A DNA stretch of 7,529 nucleotides from an uncultured beta proteobacterium (GCA_903938955.1 CAJAFJ010000663.1:1-7529), one strand, 5' to 3'. Counted from the stretch's first letter, positions 1 through 6,658 are shown. The notes: a model not told the origin generated them from the sequence alone. Translations and numbers: made by a program.

Positions 1-29
1 CGTGAGTTCGAATCTCACCGCTTCCGCCA
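1..29 (+). tRNA. tRNA-Ser, 3' part only (5' part lies outside the window)
   Basis: The window starts inside a tRNA gene. The T arm is complete: stem GTGAG (2-6) pairs with CTCAC (14-18) around the standard seven-base loop TTCGAAT. The 3' strand of the acceptor stem follows (CGCTTCC, 19-25), then discriminator G26 and an encoded CCA (27-29). The CGCTTCC-G-CCA end is the same as the acceptor end I recall for E. coli tRNA-Ser(UGA), and G73 is usual for serine tRNAs, so serine is the best call. The anticodon is not in the window, so the isoacceptor cannot be given. Confidence 0.85.
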
Positions 30-35
30 AAAAAT

Positions 36-68
36 AAAAAAGCTCTTGTATATCAAGGGCTTTTTTTT
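36..68 (+). terminator. Rho-independent terminator after the tRNA
   Basis: An eight-pair stem AGCTCTTG (41-48) / CAAGGGCT (54-61), with one T-G wobble, encloses the loop TATAT. It is extended by A-T pairing between 36-40 and the T run at 62-66. Eight T residues (61-68) follow. It begins about a dozen bases after the CCA end and should end the tRNA transcript. The A-rich stretch before it (30-40) would give a U tract on the opposite strand too, so it could work in both directions. Confidence 0.85.
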
Positions 69-93
69 GGCCTAAATTGGAGTCCACAACGTT

Positions 94-98
94 GGGAG
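94..98 (+). promoter_or_regulatory. Ribosome binding site that favours the TTG104 start of pfk
   Basis: GGGAG lies 5 bases before the TTG at 104. Two other in-frame TTG codons exist upstream. TTG77 has no purine-rich site before it and nearly touches the terminator. TTG92 has GGAG at 79-82 with a 9-base spacer and remains possible. The 104 start also gives an N-terminus of normal length before the first beta strand of the phosphofructokinase fold. Confidence 0.5.
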
Positions 99-103
99 AC
101 ACC

Positions 104-1213
104 TTGTCAAATAACATTCACCGCATTGCCATCTGCACCGGGGGCGGCGATGCTCCGGGTTTGAACGCTGTCATTCGCTCCGTGGTCGTTGCGGCCACCA
201 ACCGGGGTTGGGAGTGCTATGGCATCCGGGATGGCTTTAATGGCATCCTTTTTCCTGAGCGTTATTCAGAGGGTGGCGTATTTCGGCTCACTCTGGAGCG
301 TGTCCGGGGCATTGCACATTTGGGCGGCACCATTCTGGGCACCACCAACAAAGGCAACCCGCTGCATTTCCCGATGAAGATGGCGGACGGTTCGACCAAA
401 GACGTTGACCGCACCGATGAAATCCTCGATTTCTTCGCCAAGAAAGAACTCGACGCGCTGGTCTCCATCGGGGGTGACGGCTCGCTCACCATCGCCAATG
501 CGCTGCATGAAAAAGGCTTACGTGTGGTCAGCGTGCCTAAAACCATCGACAACGATCTGGACAAGACGGTCACCACCTTTGGCTTTGATACGGCGGTGGC
601 CTTTGCCACCGAATGTCTGGACCGGTTGCACAGCACGGCGGAGAGCCACCAGCGGGTGATGGTGGTCGAGGTGATGGGCCGTTACGCGGGCTGGATCGCG
701 CTGCACACCGGCATTGCCGGCAATGCCCACGCCATCCTGATTCCCGAAATTCCGTTTGATCTGGACAAAGTGGCGGCCAAAATTGTGAGCCGCGATGTGG
801 AGGGCCACCCCTACACCATTGTGCTGGTGTCCGAAGGGGCAGAACCGCTGCATGGCCACCGCGAGGTGCTGGAACAGGCGGAGATTGGTCACGCCGAACG
901 GCTGGGTGGCATTGGCGAACAAATTGGCAAGTCGCTACAAGAGCTGACCGGCAAAGAAACGCGCGTCGTCGTGCTGGGCCACTTGCTGCGCGGTGGCAGC
1001 CCTACCGCGTTTGACCGCTTGGTCGCCATGCGCTTTGGCACGGCGGCGGTACGTGCGCTGGCCGAAGGACAAACGGGTGTCATGGTGGCGCTGGCGTTTC
1101 CGGATGTGAATTACGTGGCACTGAAAGAGGTCGCAGGTCACATGAAAGGCGTTCCCCTGGATTGCGATACCGTGCAGACGGCACGTGACCTCGGTATTTC
1201 TTTCGGCGATTAA
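104..1213 (+). CDS. 6-phosphofructokinase, probably ATP-dependent (PfkA superfamily, group III-like)
   Basis: Phosphorylates fructose 6-phosphate to fructose 1,6-bisphosphate in cytosolic glycolysis. With the TTG104 start it has 369 residues. Visible motifs in order are the nucleotide loop TGGGDAPGLNA (12-22), the phosphoryl-donor motif GGDGS (123-127), PKTIDND (145-151) with catalytic base D149, SHQR (181-184), MGRYAGW (191-197) and the sugar-phosphate-binding LGHLLRGGSP (291-300). It is longer than E. coli PfkA (320 residues); the TTNKGNP segment and MGRYAGW resemble the group III lineage that contains both ATP- and PPi-using enzymes. Gly in GGDGS argues for ATP, whereas Lys in PKTIDND is shared with PPi enzymes and some ATP enzymes. 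It stands alone, between the tRNA terminator and a convergent gene. Many Burkholderiales lack this enzyme and use the Entner-Doudoroff route, so its presence is informative. The family call is firm; the donor is inferred and the start is uncertain (TTG77 or TTG92 are alternatives). Confidence 0.93.
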   Translation: MSNNIHRIAICTGGGDAPGLNAVIRSVVVAATNRGWECYGIRDGFNGILFPERYSEGGVFRLTLERVRGIAHLGGTILGTTNKGNPLHFPMKMADGSTKDVDRTDEILDFFAKKELDALVSIGGDGSLTIANALHEKGLRVVSVPKTIDNDLDKTVTTFGFDTAVAFATECLDRLHSTAESHQRVMVVEVMGRYAGWIALHTGIAGNAHAILIPEIPFDLDKVAAKIVSRDVEGHPYTIVLVSEGAEPLHGHREVLEQAEIGHAERLGGIGEQIGKSLQELTGKETRVVVLGHLLRGGSPTAFDRLVAMRFGTAAVRALAEGQTGVMVALAFPDVNYVALKEVAGHMKGVPLDCDTVQTARDLGISFGD

Positions 1214-1224
1214 GAGGCTGGCAC

Positions 1225-1908
1225 CTAACCCCACAAATCCAATGGCGGCTCGGTGACCACGGCGCGCAAGATGTCGGAGCGCGACACAAAGCCCACCACC
1301 AAACCCTGCTCATCCACCACCGGGAGCCCCGGCAAGCCGGTGTCCAGCAACACACGCGCCACGCGCCGGATATCGGTAGCAGGCGCCACACTCGGCACCG
1401 GCGTTGACATGATGTCCGTCACGCTCTGTGCCAGCACGGCCCGCCACGCCAGGGCATGACTGTCAGGCGCGGGTAGTCGGTCGGGACGCAGCAGATCAGC
1501 GCGTGAAAGCAAGCCCACCAAAGTAAGTGCTTCATTCACCACCGGGGCTTGGCCCACACTGTGCCTGGCGAGAATTTGCCAGGCCTCCAACACGGTTGAG
1601 CTGTCCGGAATGGTGATCACGACGCGGCTCATCAGTGAATCCACCAGGCTCAAGGGATGGCGTGGCAATTCAATTTTTTGGGATTGGGCGTAAGCCGCCA
1701 GTGCGCTTCGGTGCGCCTCGTCACGGGGTGCGGACGCACGGGCGTGGCCTGCAAAAGCGCCGGGCGACGACGTGAATGCGTCTTGGCCATCTTGCACAAC
1801 GGCTGTGACCGCATTGGTGCGAGCGACGGCACTGACACTGCCGATCTGACGCAACTGCTCCAGCGAGCCACGAAACAATTGACCTCCAACGCCATAGACA
1901 GAGAACAT
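1225..1908 (-). CDS. CBS-domain pair protein, function unknown
   Basis: 227 residues. The C-terminal half carries two CBS domains in tandem (about 92-141 and 163-217), forming a Bateman module, which in other proteins binds adenine nucleotides or S-adenosylmethionine and senses energy state. Repeat marks include GQAPVVNEALTLVGLLSRAD (119-138) and GLPVVDEQGLVVGFVSRSDI (194-213). The first 90 residues are Ala/Gln/Ser-rich and match no domain I recognise; no catalytic domain, signal peptide or membrane segment is seen. The ATG start is backed by AAGGG (1916-1920) with a 7-base spacer. It is the last gene of the minus-strand block, 62 bases after hemW; a TATAGT hexamer (1941-1936, minus strand) lies in that gap but has no good -35 partner, so an own promoter is possible but unproven. 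The target is unknown. Confidence 0.85.
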   Translation of the reverse strand: MFSVYGVGGQLFRGSLEQLRQIGSVSAVARTNAVTAVVQDGQDAFTSSPGAFAGHARASAPRDEAHRSALAAYAQSQKIELPRHPLSLVDSLMSRVVITIPDSSTVLEAWQILARHSVGQAPVVNEALTLVGLLSRADLLRPDRLPAPDSHALAWRAVLAQSVTDIMSTPVPSVAPATDIRRVARVLLDTGLPGLPVVDEQGLVVGFVSRSDILRAVVTEPPLDLWG

Positions 1909-1915
1909 CGCGCAG

Positions 1916-1920
1916 CCCTT
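1916..1920 (-). promoter_or_regulatory. Ribosome binding site of the CBS-domain gene
   Basis: Read on the minus strand, AAGGG lies 7 bases before the ATG at 1908. It supports this start over an ATG 16 bases upstream (1924), which is in another frame and opens only a 67-codon non-CBS reading frame. Confidence 0.55.
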
Positions 1921-1970
1921 TCATGGTTGAGCAGAACTATAGCGCGGCAGCCCGACCCGACGCGAAAACG

Positions 1971-3215
1971 TCAGCGCTGCGGCGGCAAGAACAGCGACTG
2001 CAAGTCGTTCAGAAAATCGTAGCCGCGCACGCTAGGTTTGACGCTGACAAAATCGCGGTCGATCAAGCCTTTGCGCTCGGCTTCTGCCAGCCCCTTTTGA
2101 ATCGCGGTCACGGCCAGGCCGGTGCGCTCCGAAAACTGCTGCAGGCTAAAGCCGTCTTTCAAACGCAAGGCGTTCAGCATGTACTCAAACGGCAGATCAG
2201 CACGGCTGATTTCCTCGCTTTGAGCCACACAGTGACCCGCGAGCGCCTGCGCCATGTACAAGCGGGGTTCACGAAAGCGCACTTGGCGCACCACCCTGTG
2301 GGCAAAACTGAGCTTGCTGTGCGCGCCCGCGCCCAGCCCCAGGTAGTCACCAAACTGCCAGTAATTGAGGTTGTGGACACAACGGTGACCGTCTCGGGCG
2401 TAGGCCGACACTTCATAGCGGTTCAAGCCGGATTGCCCGGTCATCTCGGTAATGAGGTCGAGCATGTCATAGGCCGTGTCTTCCTCGGGGATGACCGGCG
2501 GAAACTTGGCGAAATAGGTGTTGGGCTCAATGGTCAGGTGATAAATCGAAATGTGCGGTGGCGCCAAAGCCAAGGCGGTGGCCATGTCTTCTTTCAGATG
2601 GGCCAGCGTCTGGCCCGGCAGCGCGTACATGATGTCCAGGTTGAAAGTTTCAAAAGCTTGCGCCGCTTCTTCGACCGCCGCCAGCGCTTGCGAGCGATCA
2701 TGCACGCGGCCCAGGGCTTTCAAAAAATCATCATTAAAGCTTTGCACCCCCACCGACAAGCGGGTCACACCGGCCGAGCGGAACGCCCTGAACCGGTCTT
2801 TTTCAAAGGTGCCCGGATTGGCCTCCAGCGTGATCTCGCAGGCGGGTGCCAGCTTCAATCGCGCCCGGATGCCGCCCAGCAAACGGTCAATGGCCTCGGG
2901 AGAAAACAGGCTGGGCGTACCGCCACCGATAAAAATACTGTGGACCGTGCGGCCCCAAATCAAGGGCAGAGCAGCTTCCAAATCGGCCATCAAGGCGTCA
3001 AGGTAGCGCTGCTCGGGCAGGTCGACGGCGCGCATTTCATGCGAATTGAAATCGCAATACGGACATTTTTTGAGGCACCACGGCAGATGAATATAGAGCG
3101 ACAGCGGTGGCAACGCCGTCAGCTGCAGCATGCCGGGGCGCATGTAATGTTGAACGTCTTGTTGGATCGGCGCGTCTTCCGGACGTTCGACAGACAGGGG
3201 TTTGATAGGGATCAT
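1971..3215 (-). CDS. hemW: HemW, radical-SAM heme chaperone (HemN-like, not a coproporphyrinogen dehydrogenase)
   Basis: A HemN-related radical SAM protein of 414 residues from ATG3215. Known HemW proteins bind heme and deliver it to respiratory enzymes; they were long mis-annotated as oxygen-independent coproporphyrinogen III oxidases. The iron-sulfur cluster motif is C47-x3-C51-x2-C54 in PWCLKKCPYCDFNSH. The residue two after the third Cys is Phe rather than the extra Cys of true HemN, which favours HemW. Also present are IFIGGGTPSL (95-104), EANPGT and the HNLNYW motif (281-286), followed by the C-terminal helical region. An in-frame TTG at 3221 could add two residues. About 30 residues before LPPLSLYIH are extra relative to E. 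coli HemW. It lies about 12 bases after rdgB and is probably co-transcribed and translated from the same message. Confidence 0.93.
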   Translation of the reverse strand: MIPIKPLSVERPEDAPIQQDVQHYMRPGMLQLTALPPLSLYIHLPWCLKKCPYCDFNSHEMRAVDLPEQRYLDALMADLEAALPLIWGRTVHSIFIGGGTPSLFSPEAIDRLLGGIRARLKLAPACEITLEANPGTFEKDRFRAFRSAGVTRLSVGVQSFNDDFLKALGRVHDRSQALAAVEEAAQAFETFNLDIMYALPGQTLAHLKEDMATALALAPPHISIYHLTIEPNTYFAKFPPVIPEEDTAYDMLDLITEMTGQSGLNRYEVSAYARDGHRCVHNLNYWQFGDYLGLGAGAHSKLSFAHRVVRQVRFREPRLYMAQALAGHCVAQSEEISRADLPFEYMLNALRLKDGFSLQQFSERTGLAVTAIQKGLAEAERKGLIDRDFVSVKPSVRGYDFLNDLQSLFLPPQR

Positions 3216-3227
3216 GCTCAAGGTACT

Positions 3228-3827
3228 TTAAAGCCAGCGCTCACGCATCAAGTCCACCATGGCCCGGGCAGCGCGCCCGCGATGGCTGTTGGCGTTTTTG
3301 ACTTCGATCGGCAATTGGGCAAAGGTCTGGCCAAATTCGGGGATAAACATCACCGGATCAAAGCCAAAACCATTGGTGCCCACCGGCTCGCGGGCAATCT
3401 CGCCCACCACGCGCCCCACGGCAATCAGGGGCTCCGGGTCTTGGGCGGAGCGCACGGCCACGAGCGTGCTCACCAAAGCGGCACGGCGGTTGTCCATGCC
3501 GCTCATTTGCTCCAGGAGGGCGCGCACGTTGTTGCTATCGCCTTTTTCATAGCCAAACCGGGTCGCGTAATACGCGGTGTCCACCCCCGGCAAACCACCA
3601 AAGACGTCGACACACAAACCGGCATCGTCCGCCACGGCCGGCAAGCCGCAGAGCTGGGCTGCGTGACGGGCTTTGGCCAACGCGTTTTCAACAAACGTAT
3701 GAAACGGCTCGGCCGCCTCCGGAATGCCCAGGTCGCCCTGCGCCACCAACGCAAACCCCAGCGGCGCAAACATGGCGCGCAGCTCGGCTAATTTGCCCTG
3801 GTTATTGGATGCCAGAATTATTTTCAT
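3228..3827 (-). CDS. rdgB: RdgB/HAM1 family XTP/dITP diphosphatase
   Basis: Hydrolyses ITP, dITP and XTP to monophosphates and pyrophosphate, removing deaminated purines from the nucleotide pool before polymerases use them. The 199-residue length is normal for the family. Motifs are the N-terminal phosphate-binding SNNQGK (7-12), the metal-binding TFVENALAKAR (44-54), ADDAGLCVD (66-74) with the catalytic Asp pair, GTNGFGFDP (150-158) for base recognition, and SHRGRA (181-186). The ATG is the first codon before the first strand MKIILASN, so the start is secure even though no strong Shine-Dalgarno sequence is visible. It sits between rph (41 bases upstream) and hemW, as expected for a housekeeping operon. 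The segment GVDTAYYAT (81-89) differs from the SARY form of E. coli; I believe this is a lineage variant. Confidence 0.96.
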   Translation of the reverse strand: MKIILASNNQGKLAELRAMFAPLGFALVAQGDLGIPEAAEPFHTFVENALAKARHAAQLCGLPAVADDAGLCVDVFGGLPGVDTAYYATRFGYEKGDSNNVRALLEQMSGMDNRRAALVSTLVAVRSAQDPEPLIAVGRVVGEIAREPVGTNGFGFDPVMFIPEFGQTFAQLPIEVKNANSHRGRAARAMVDLMRERWL

Positions 3828-3868
3828 AAAGTACGGGTCAAGCCCTGATCTGTAGACGTTGAAAGCTC

Positions 3869-4597
3869 TTAATTTAATAGCGATTGCTGCTGCAGCGCCA
3901 CCAAGTCGCCGATGCCTTTTTCGGCCAACGCCAGCAAGGCATCCATTTCTTGGCGCGAAAATGCCACACCTTCGGCGGTGCCCTGCACTTCCACAAAATG
4001 ACCGGCCCCGGTCATCACCACATTCATGTCGGTATCGCAGGCCGAGTCTTCGGTGTACTCCAGATCCAGTAAAGCCGTGCCCTGCACAATGCCGACCGAG
4101 ATGGCTGCCACAGGGCCGAGGATAGGCGACGCGCTAAGCTTGCCCTGCGCTATGAGCCAGTTGACGGCATCTTGCGCGGCCACAAAAGCGCCGGTGATAG
4201 CGGCGGTGCGGGTGCCACCATCGGCCTGCAGCACATCGCAATCGAGATGAATCGTGCGCTCGCCCAGTTTGGCAAGGTCAAACACTGCGCGCATGGAGCG
4301 CCCGATGAGGCGTTGAATTTCCTGGGTACGCCCACTTTGTTTGCCACGCGCCGCTTCACGGTCGTTGCGGGTGTGCGTGGCACGCGGCAGCATGCCGTAT
4401 TCGGCCGTGACCCAGCCCTCGCCGCTGCCTTTTTTATGGCCCGGCACTTTCTCTTCGACCGATGCGGTGCAGAGCACTTTGGTGTTGCCGAATTCGATCA
4501 ATACCGAACCCTCCGCGTGCATGGTGTAAGCGCGGGTGATGCGCACGGGGCGCAGTTGGTTGGTAGCGCGTGCGCCGCTTCTAACAAAATGACTCAT
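3869..4597 (-). CDS. rph: Ribonuclease PH, phosphorolytic tRNA 3'-exonuclease
   Basis: Trims the 3' ends of tRNA precursors and other RNAs using phosphate as attacking group. From ATG4597 it has 242 residues, against 238 in E. coli, and appears full length, unlike the frameshifted rph of E. coli K-12. Visible hallmarks are [20 protein letters not shown] (16-35), [17 protein letters not shown] (61-77), [16 protein letters not shown] (85-100) with phosphate-binding R90, [14 protein letters not shown] (119-132) and [13 protein letters not shown] (183-195) with metal-binding D184 and D190. The C-terminus is intact. An in-frame TTG at 4606 could add three residues, but ATG4597 fits the family better. 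It lies 65 bases after the phosphatase gene and 41 before rdgB; the rph-rdgB-hemW order fits a Burkholderiales housekeeping block. Confidence 0.96.
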   Translation of the reverse strand: MSHFVRSGARATNQLRPVRITRAYTMHAEGSVLIEFGNTKVLCTASVEEKVPGHKKGSGEGWVTAEYGMLPRATHTRNDREAARGKQSGRTQEIQRLIGRSMRAVFDLAKLGERTIHLDCDVLQADGGTRTAAITGAFVAAQDAVNWLIAQGKLSASPILGPVAAISVGIVQGTALLDLEYTEDSACDTDMNVVMTGAGHFVEVQGTAEGVAFSRQEMDALLALAEKGIGDLVALQQQSLLN

Positions 4598-4662
4598 GGT
4601 GTTCAATCAGTAAACGGGCAGACGCTGAATGCGGCCCGGGTTGGGGACGACGATCCGACAGT

Positions 4663-5577
4663 TCAGCTCTTTTTAGCGGCCGACCGGCGAATGGCCTCGT
4701 TAATTTCGGCAATGGAGCGCTCAATGGCCGCTTCGTCCATGTCTTCCAGACTGGAATCGGGCCAACCGGCCTGCACGGTGGAGGCAAACACACCGGCGCC
4801 GACGGTTTCGGTCGACATACTGAGCCCGGAGGATTCAAATTCGTCAGGGGTTTCCCATTCCAGAGCAATGCACGTCACGTTGTCGCTGCCATTGCCGCCA
4901 ATCCGCAGGGCCATTTCAACCAGATCAGGAACCGCCTCGCTGACGGCTTTGTGACCCAAATGGTAGGCAATATCCTCATCCTGCACACTGCCCCACAAGC
5001 CATCGGAGCACAGCATGAGCTTGTCGCCCTGCTGCAAAGCGACCGGTCCTGTGATATCAAACACCGGCTTGATCGGGGAGCCCAGGCAGGTAAACAACAC
5101 ATTGCGATTGATGTGCTTGGGCACCTTCATCGTGGCAGCGGCCGCCTGGCTTTGCTCCAGAAATGAATGGTCCCGGGTGCGCGCCAACAGTTCACCCTGG
5201 CGCACCAGGTAAAAACGGGAATCCCCGCAATGAATCCAGGTCACAAACCCGGCCTGCACCACGGCCGCCACCAGCGTGGTGCGGGGGGTGTCACGCAGCC
5301 CCTTTTCCACTGAATAACGCAAAATTTGACTGTGCGCCGCCAGCAGCGCGGCGGTCAAAAAGGCCGGTATGTCAGCCAACTTCGGCTTGGCCTCTCTTTG
5401 GAACTGGGCCGCGATGGTTTGCAACGCAATTTGGGCCGCGACCTCGCCCAGCGGGTGCCCACCCATGCCGTCCGCCAGTAGAAAAACACCTGAACCACGG
5501 GTGTAGCAGTACCCCATGCGATCTTCATTTTTCTCACGCCCCCCTTTTCGACTGACCTGAAAAACAGAAAATTTCAT
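4663..5577 (-). CDS. PP2C-family Ser/Thr protein phosphatase with C-terminal tail
   Basis: Cytosolic metal-dependent phosphatase of the PPM/Stp type, 304 residues, expected to reverse the action of the kinase encoded just upstream. The metal-binding motifs are complete: REKNED (14-19, D19), LLADGMGGH (33-41, D36), HCGDSRFYLV (116-125, D118), RDHSF (135-139), LCSDGLWG (189-196, D192) and GSDNVT (230-235, D232). The catalytic domain ends near residue 242. The last 60 residues are an extra tail: a Ser/Thr-rich acidic part (about 243-262), a linker, then a charged predicted helix around 280-304. No membrane segment is seen. The ATG overlaps the kinase stop as ATGA, so translation is probably coupled. 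The substrate is unknown. Confidence 0.93.
   Translation of the reverse strand: MKFSVFQVSRKGGREKNEDRMGYCYTRGSGVFLLADGMGGHPLGEVAAQIALQTIAAQFQREAKPKLADIPAFLTAALLAAHSQILRYSVEKGLRDTPRTTLVAAVVQAGFVTWIHCGDSRFYLVRQGELLARTRDHSFLEQSQAAAATMKVPKHINRNVLFTCLGSPIKPVFDITGPVALQQGDKLMLCSDGLWGSVQDEDIAYHLGHKAVSEAVPDLVEMALRIGGNGSDNVTCIALEWETPDEFESSGLSMSTETVGAGVFASTVQAGWPDSSLEDMDEAAIERSIAEINEAIRRSAAKKS
5574..5577 (-). other. ATGA start-stop overlap between kinase and phosphatase genes
   Basis: On the minus strand the phosphatase ATG (5577-5575) overlaps the kinase TGA (5576-5574). This arrangement normally reflects translational coupling by re-initiation and would keep kinase and phosphatase in a fixed ratio. 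Confidence 0.9.
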
Positions 5578-6581
5578 TTGGTTTTTGCCCCCATGCCTGT
5601 GGCTTTTTGGACATTCTTTTTGGTATCCGACACCAGGGTGTCGAACTGAAGGCGAACTTTTTCCCCCACACTCAACGGGGTGTAACGGCGCTCCCCCTCA
5701 CGACCGAGCTCCTTTTGCAAAGCAAACACGGATTGGGGCCTTGAGAGTGGATCGAGCGACATGCACCACTCCACCACCTCGATCAAGTTGTCAGAATAAA
5801 CCCCGCGCAAACGTGACAGCGCCGTGGCGATACGGTCTTTTTCTACCCGCTGCGGTGCCTCGTTGGGGGGGTAGCCCTGCATACAGGCGTACATGCAGGC
5901 GCCAATCGCATAAATATCGGTCCACGGCCCCATGGAACTGTCGCGACGGTACATCTCAGGCGCGGCAAACCCGGGGGTGTACATGGGACGGATGAAATTG
6001 CCTTCCTTGCTCAATACCTCACGCGCAGCGCCAAAGTCAATCAATACCGACTTGTTGTCATCCGTGATGAAGACATTGGCGGGTTTGATGTCCAAATGCA
6101 GCATCTTGTGCTGGTGAACAATGCGCAAGCCTCGCAGTATTTCATCAAACAGCGAGCGAATGGTGGATTCTCGAAACACCTTGGGTTGTTTGAGATCACG
6201 GGCCGTGATGATGAAGTCTTGCAGGGACGCGCCCTCAAGGTAGTTCATCACCATGTAAACCGTCTCATTTTCCCGAAAAAAGTTCATCACACTCACCACC
6301 GAGGGGTGTGAAATTTGGGCCAGGGAGCGCCCTTCTTCAAAAAAACTTTTAAGACCGATCCGGTACAAGGACAATTTTTCGGGCTGGACTTGCGGCAGCA
6401 ATTCACCCGGGGCACGCGTCGCCAGCGAAGACGGCAGGTATTCTTTGATGGCGACCTGCTGGTCATCCGCATCCACCGCCAGATACACCACGCCAAAGCC
6501 ACCCGCCGCGACTTTGCGCACAATGCGGTAACCCCCTATCCGGGTGTCTGGGGGGAGTGGAGCGGGTTTGACCTTTGACAT
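5574..6581 (-). CDS. Soluble Hanks-type Ser/Thr protein kinase with non-RD catalytic loop
   Basis: 335-residue protein kinase. Subdomains in order are the glycine loop VAAGGFGVVYLA (24-35), VAIK with ATP-anchoring K46, a helix-C glutamate at 82 or 83 (FFEEGRSLAQI), hinge VMNYLEGASL (111-120), catalytic loop HLDIKPANV (162-170) with D164 and N169, DFG (182-184), APE (207-209) and the DIYAIGACMYACM helix (222-234). The usual Arg before the catalytic Asp is Leu163, so it is a non-RD kinase. There is no transmembrane segment, PASTA, FHA or other sensor domain; only about 40 residues of basic tail follow the kinase fold, so any signal must come through a partner. It is the first gene of the minus-strand block and overlaps the PP2C gene by four bases. 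No type VI secretion gene is present, which argues against a PpkA/PppA role, though genes outside the window are not seen. No clear Shine-Dalgarno sequence precedes the ATG. Confidence 0.93.
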   Translation of the reverse strand: MSKVKPAPLPPDTRIGGYRIVRKVAAGGFGVVYLAVDADDQQVAIKEYLPSSLATRAPGELLPQVQPEKLSLYRIGLKSFFEEGRSLAQISHPSVVSVMNFFRENETVYMVMNYLEGASLQDFIITARDLKQPKVFRESTIRSLFDEILRGLRIVHQHKMLHLDIKPANVFITDDNKSVLIDFGAAREVLSKEGNFIRPMYTPGFAAPEMYRRDSSMGPWTDIYAIGACMYACMQGYPPNEAPQRVEKDRIATALSRLRGVYSDNLIEVVEWCMSLDPLSRPQSVFALQKELGREGERRYTPLSVGEKVRLQFDTLVSDTKKNVQKATGMGAKTK

Positions 6582-6658
6582 AATTTTTGACTAAACCCCC
6601 ATCTGGCCCGCCGGAACCGGGTTATTCTCAGGCACATTTCATTGATCGAAGAGTTCAA
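6582..6658. promoter_or_regulatory. Divergent intergenic region between the kinase operon and yicC
   Basis: These 77 bases must hold or border the promoters for both the minus-strand block and yicC unless transcription of yicC comes from further left. I could not find a convincing -35/-10 pair on either strand: TTGACT (6587-6592, plus) has no -10 at proper distance, and TATTCT (6623-6628, plus) has no good -35. A short GC-rich palindrome-like element, CCGG-AA-CCGG, lies in the middle (6611-6620). The regulatory role is deduced from gene orientation, not from a recognised site. Confidence 0.5.

Noticed and set aside
1..1213. tRNA-Ser plus pfk as the edge of a genomic island
   Set aside because: tRNA-Ser genes are common integration sites, but no integrase, direct repeat of the tRNA end or change in base composition is seen within the window.
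1936..1941. TATAGT on the minus strand as a -10 promoter element for the CBS gene
   Set aside because: Five of six bases match, but no acceptable -35 lies 16-18 bases upstream, so it was not listed as a promoter.
1971..3215. Oxygen-independent coproporphyrinogen III dehydrogenase (HemN)
   Set aside because: The cluster motif lacks the additional Cys two residues after CxxxCxxC and the protein has the HNLNYW motif and length of HemW.
1923..3791. A 622-codon plus-strand open frame opposite hemW and rdgB
   Set aside because: It is in exact codon register with both minus-strand genes, which share one frame. Stops in it need TTA, CTA or TCA codons in the real genes, and these are rare in GC-rich DNA. 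The predicted protein is rich in His, Gln and Arg, with no recognisable domain, and is therefore a shadow.
4172..4954. A 260-codon plus-strand open frame opposite rph and the PP2C gene
   Set aside because: It spans two well-supported genes and their gap, has no motif, and its composition is that of an antisense shadow.
4663..6581. Kinase-phosphatase pair as part of a type VI secretion locus (PpkA/PppA)
   Set aside because: No FHA protein or secretion gene is present, the kinase is soluble without the PpkA C-terminal region, and the neighbours are RNA and nucleotide housekeeping genes.
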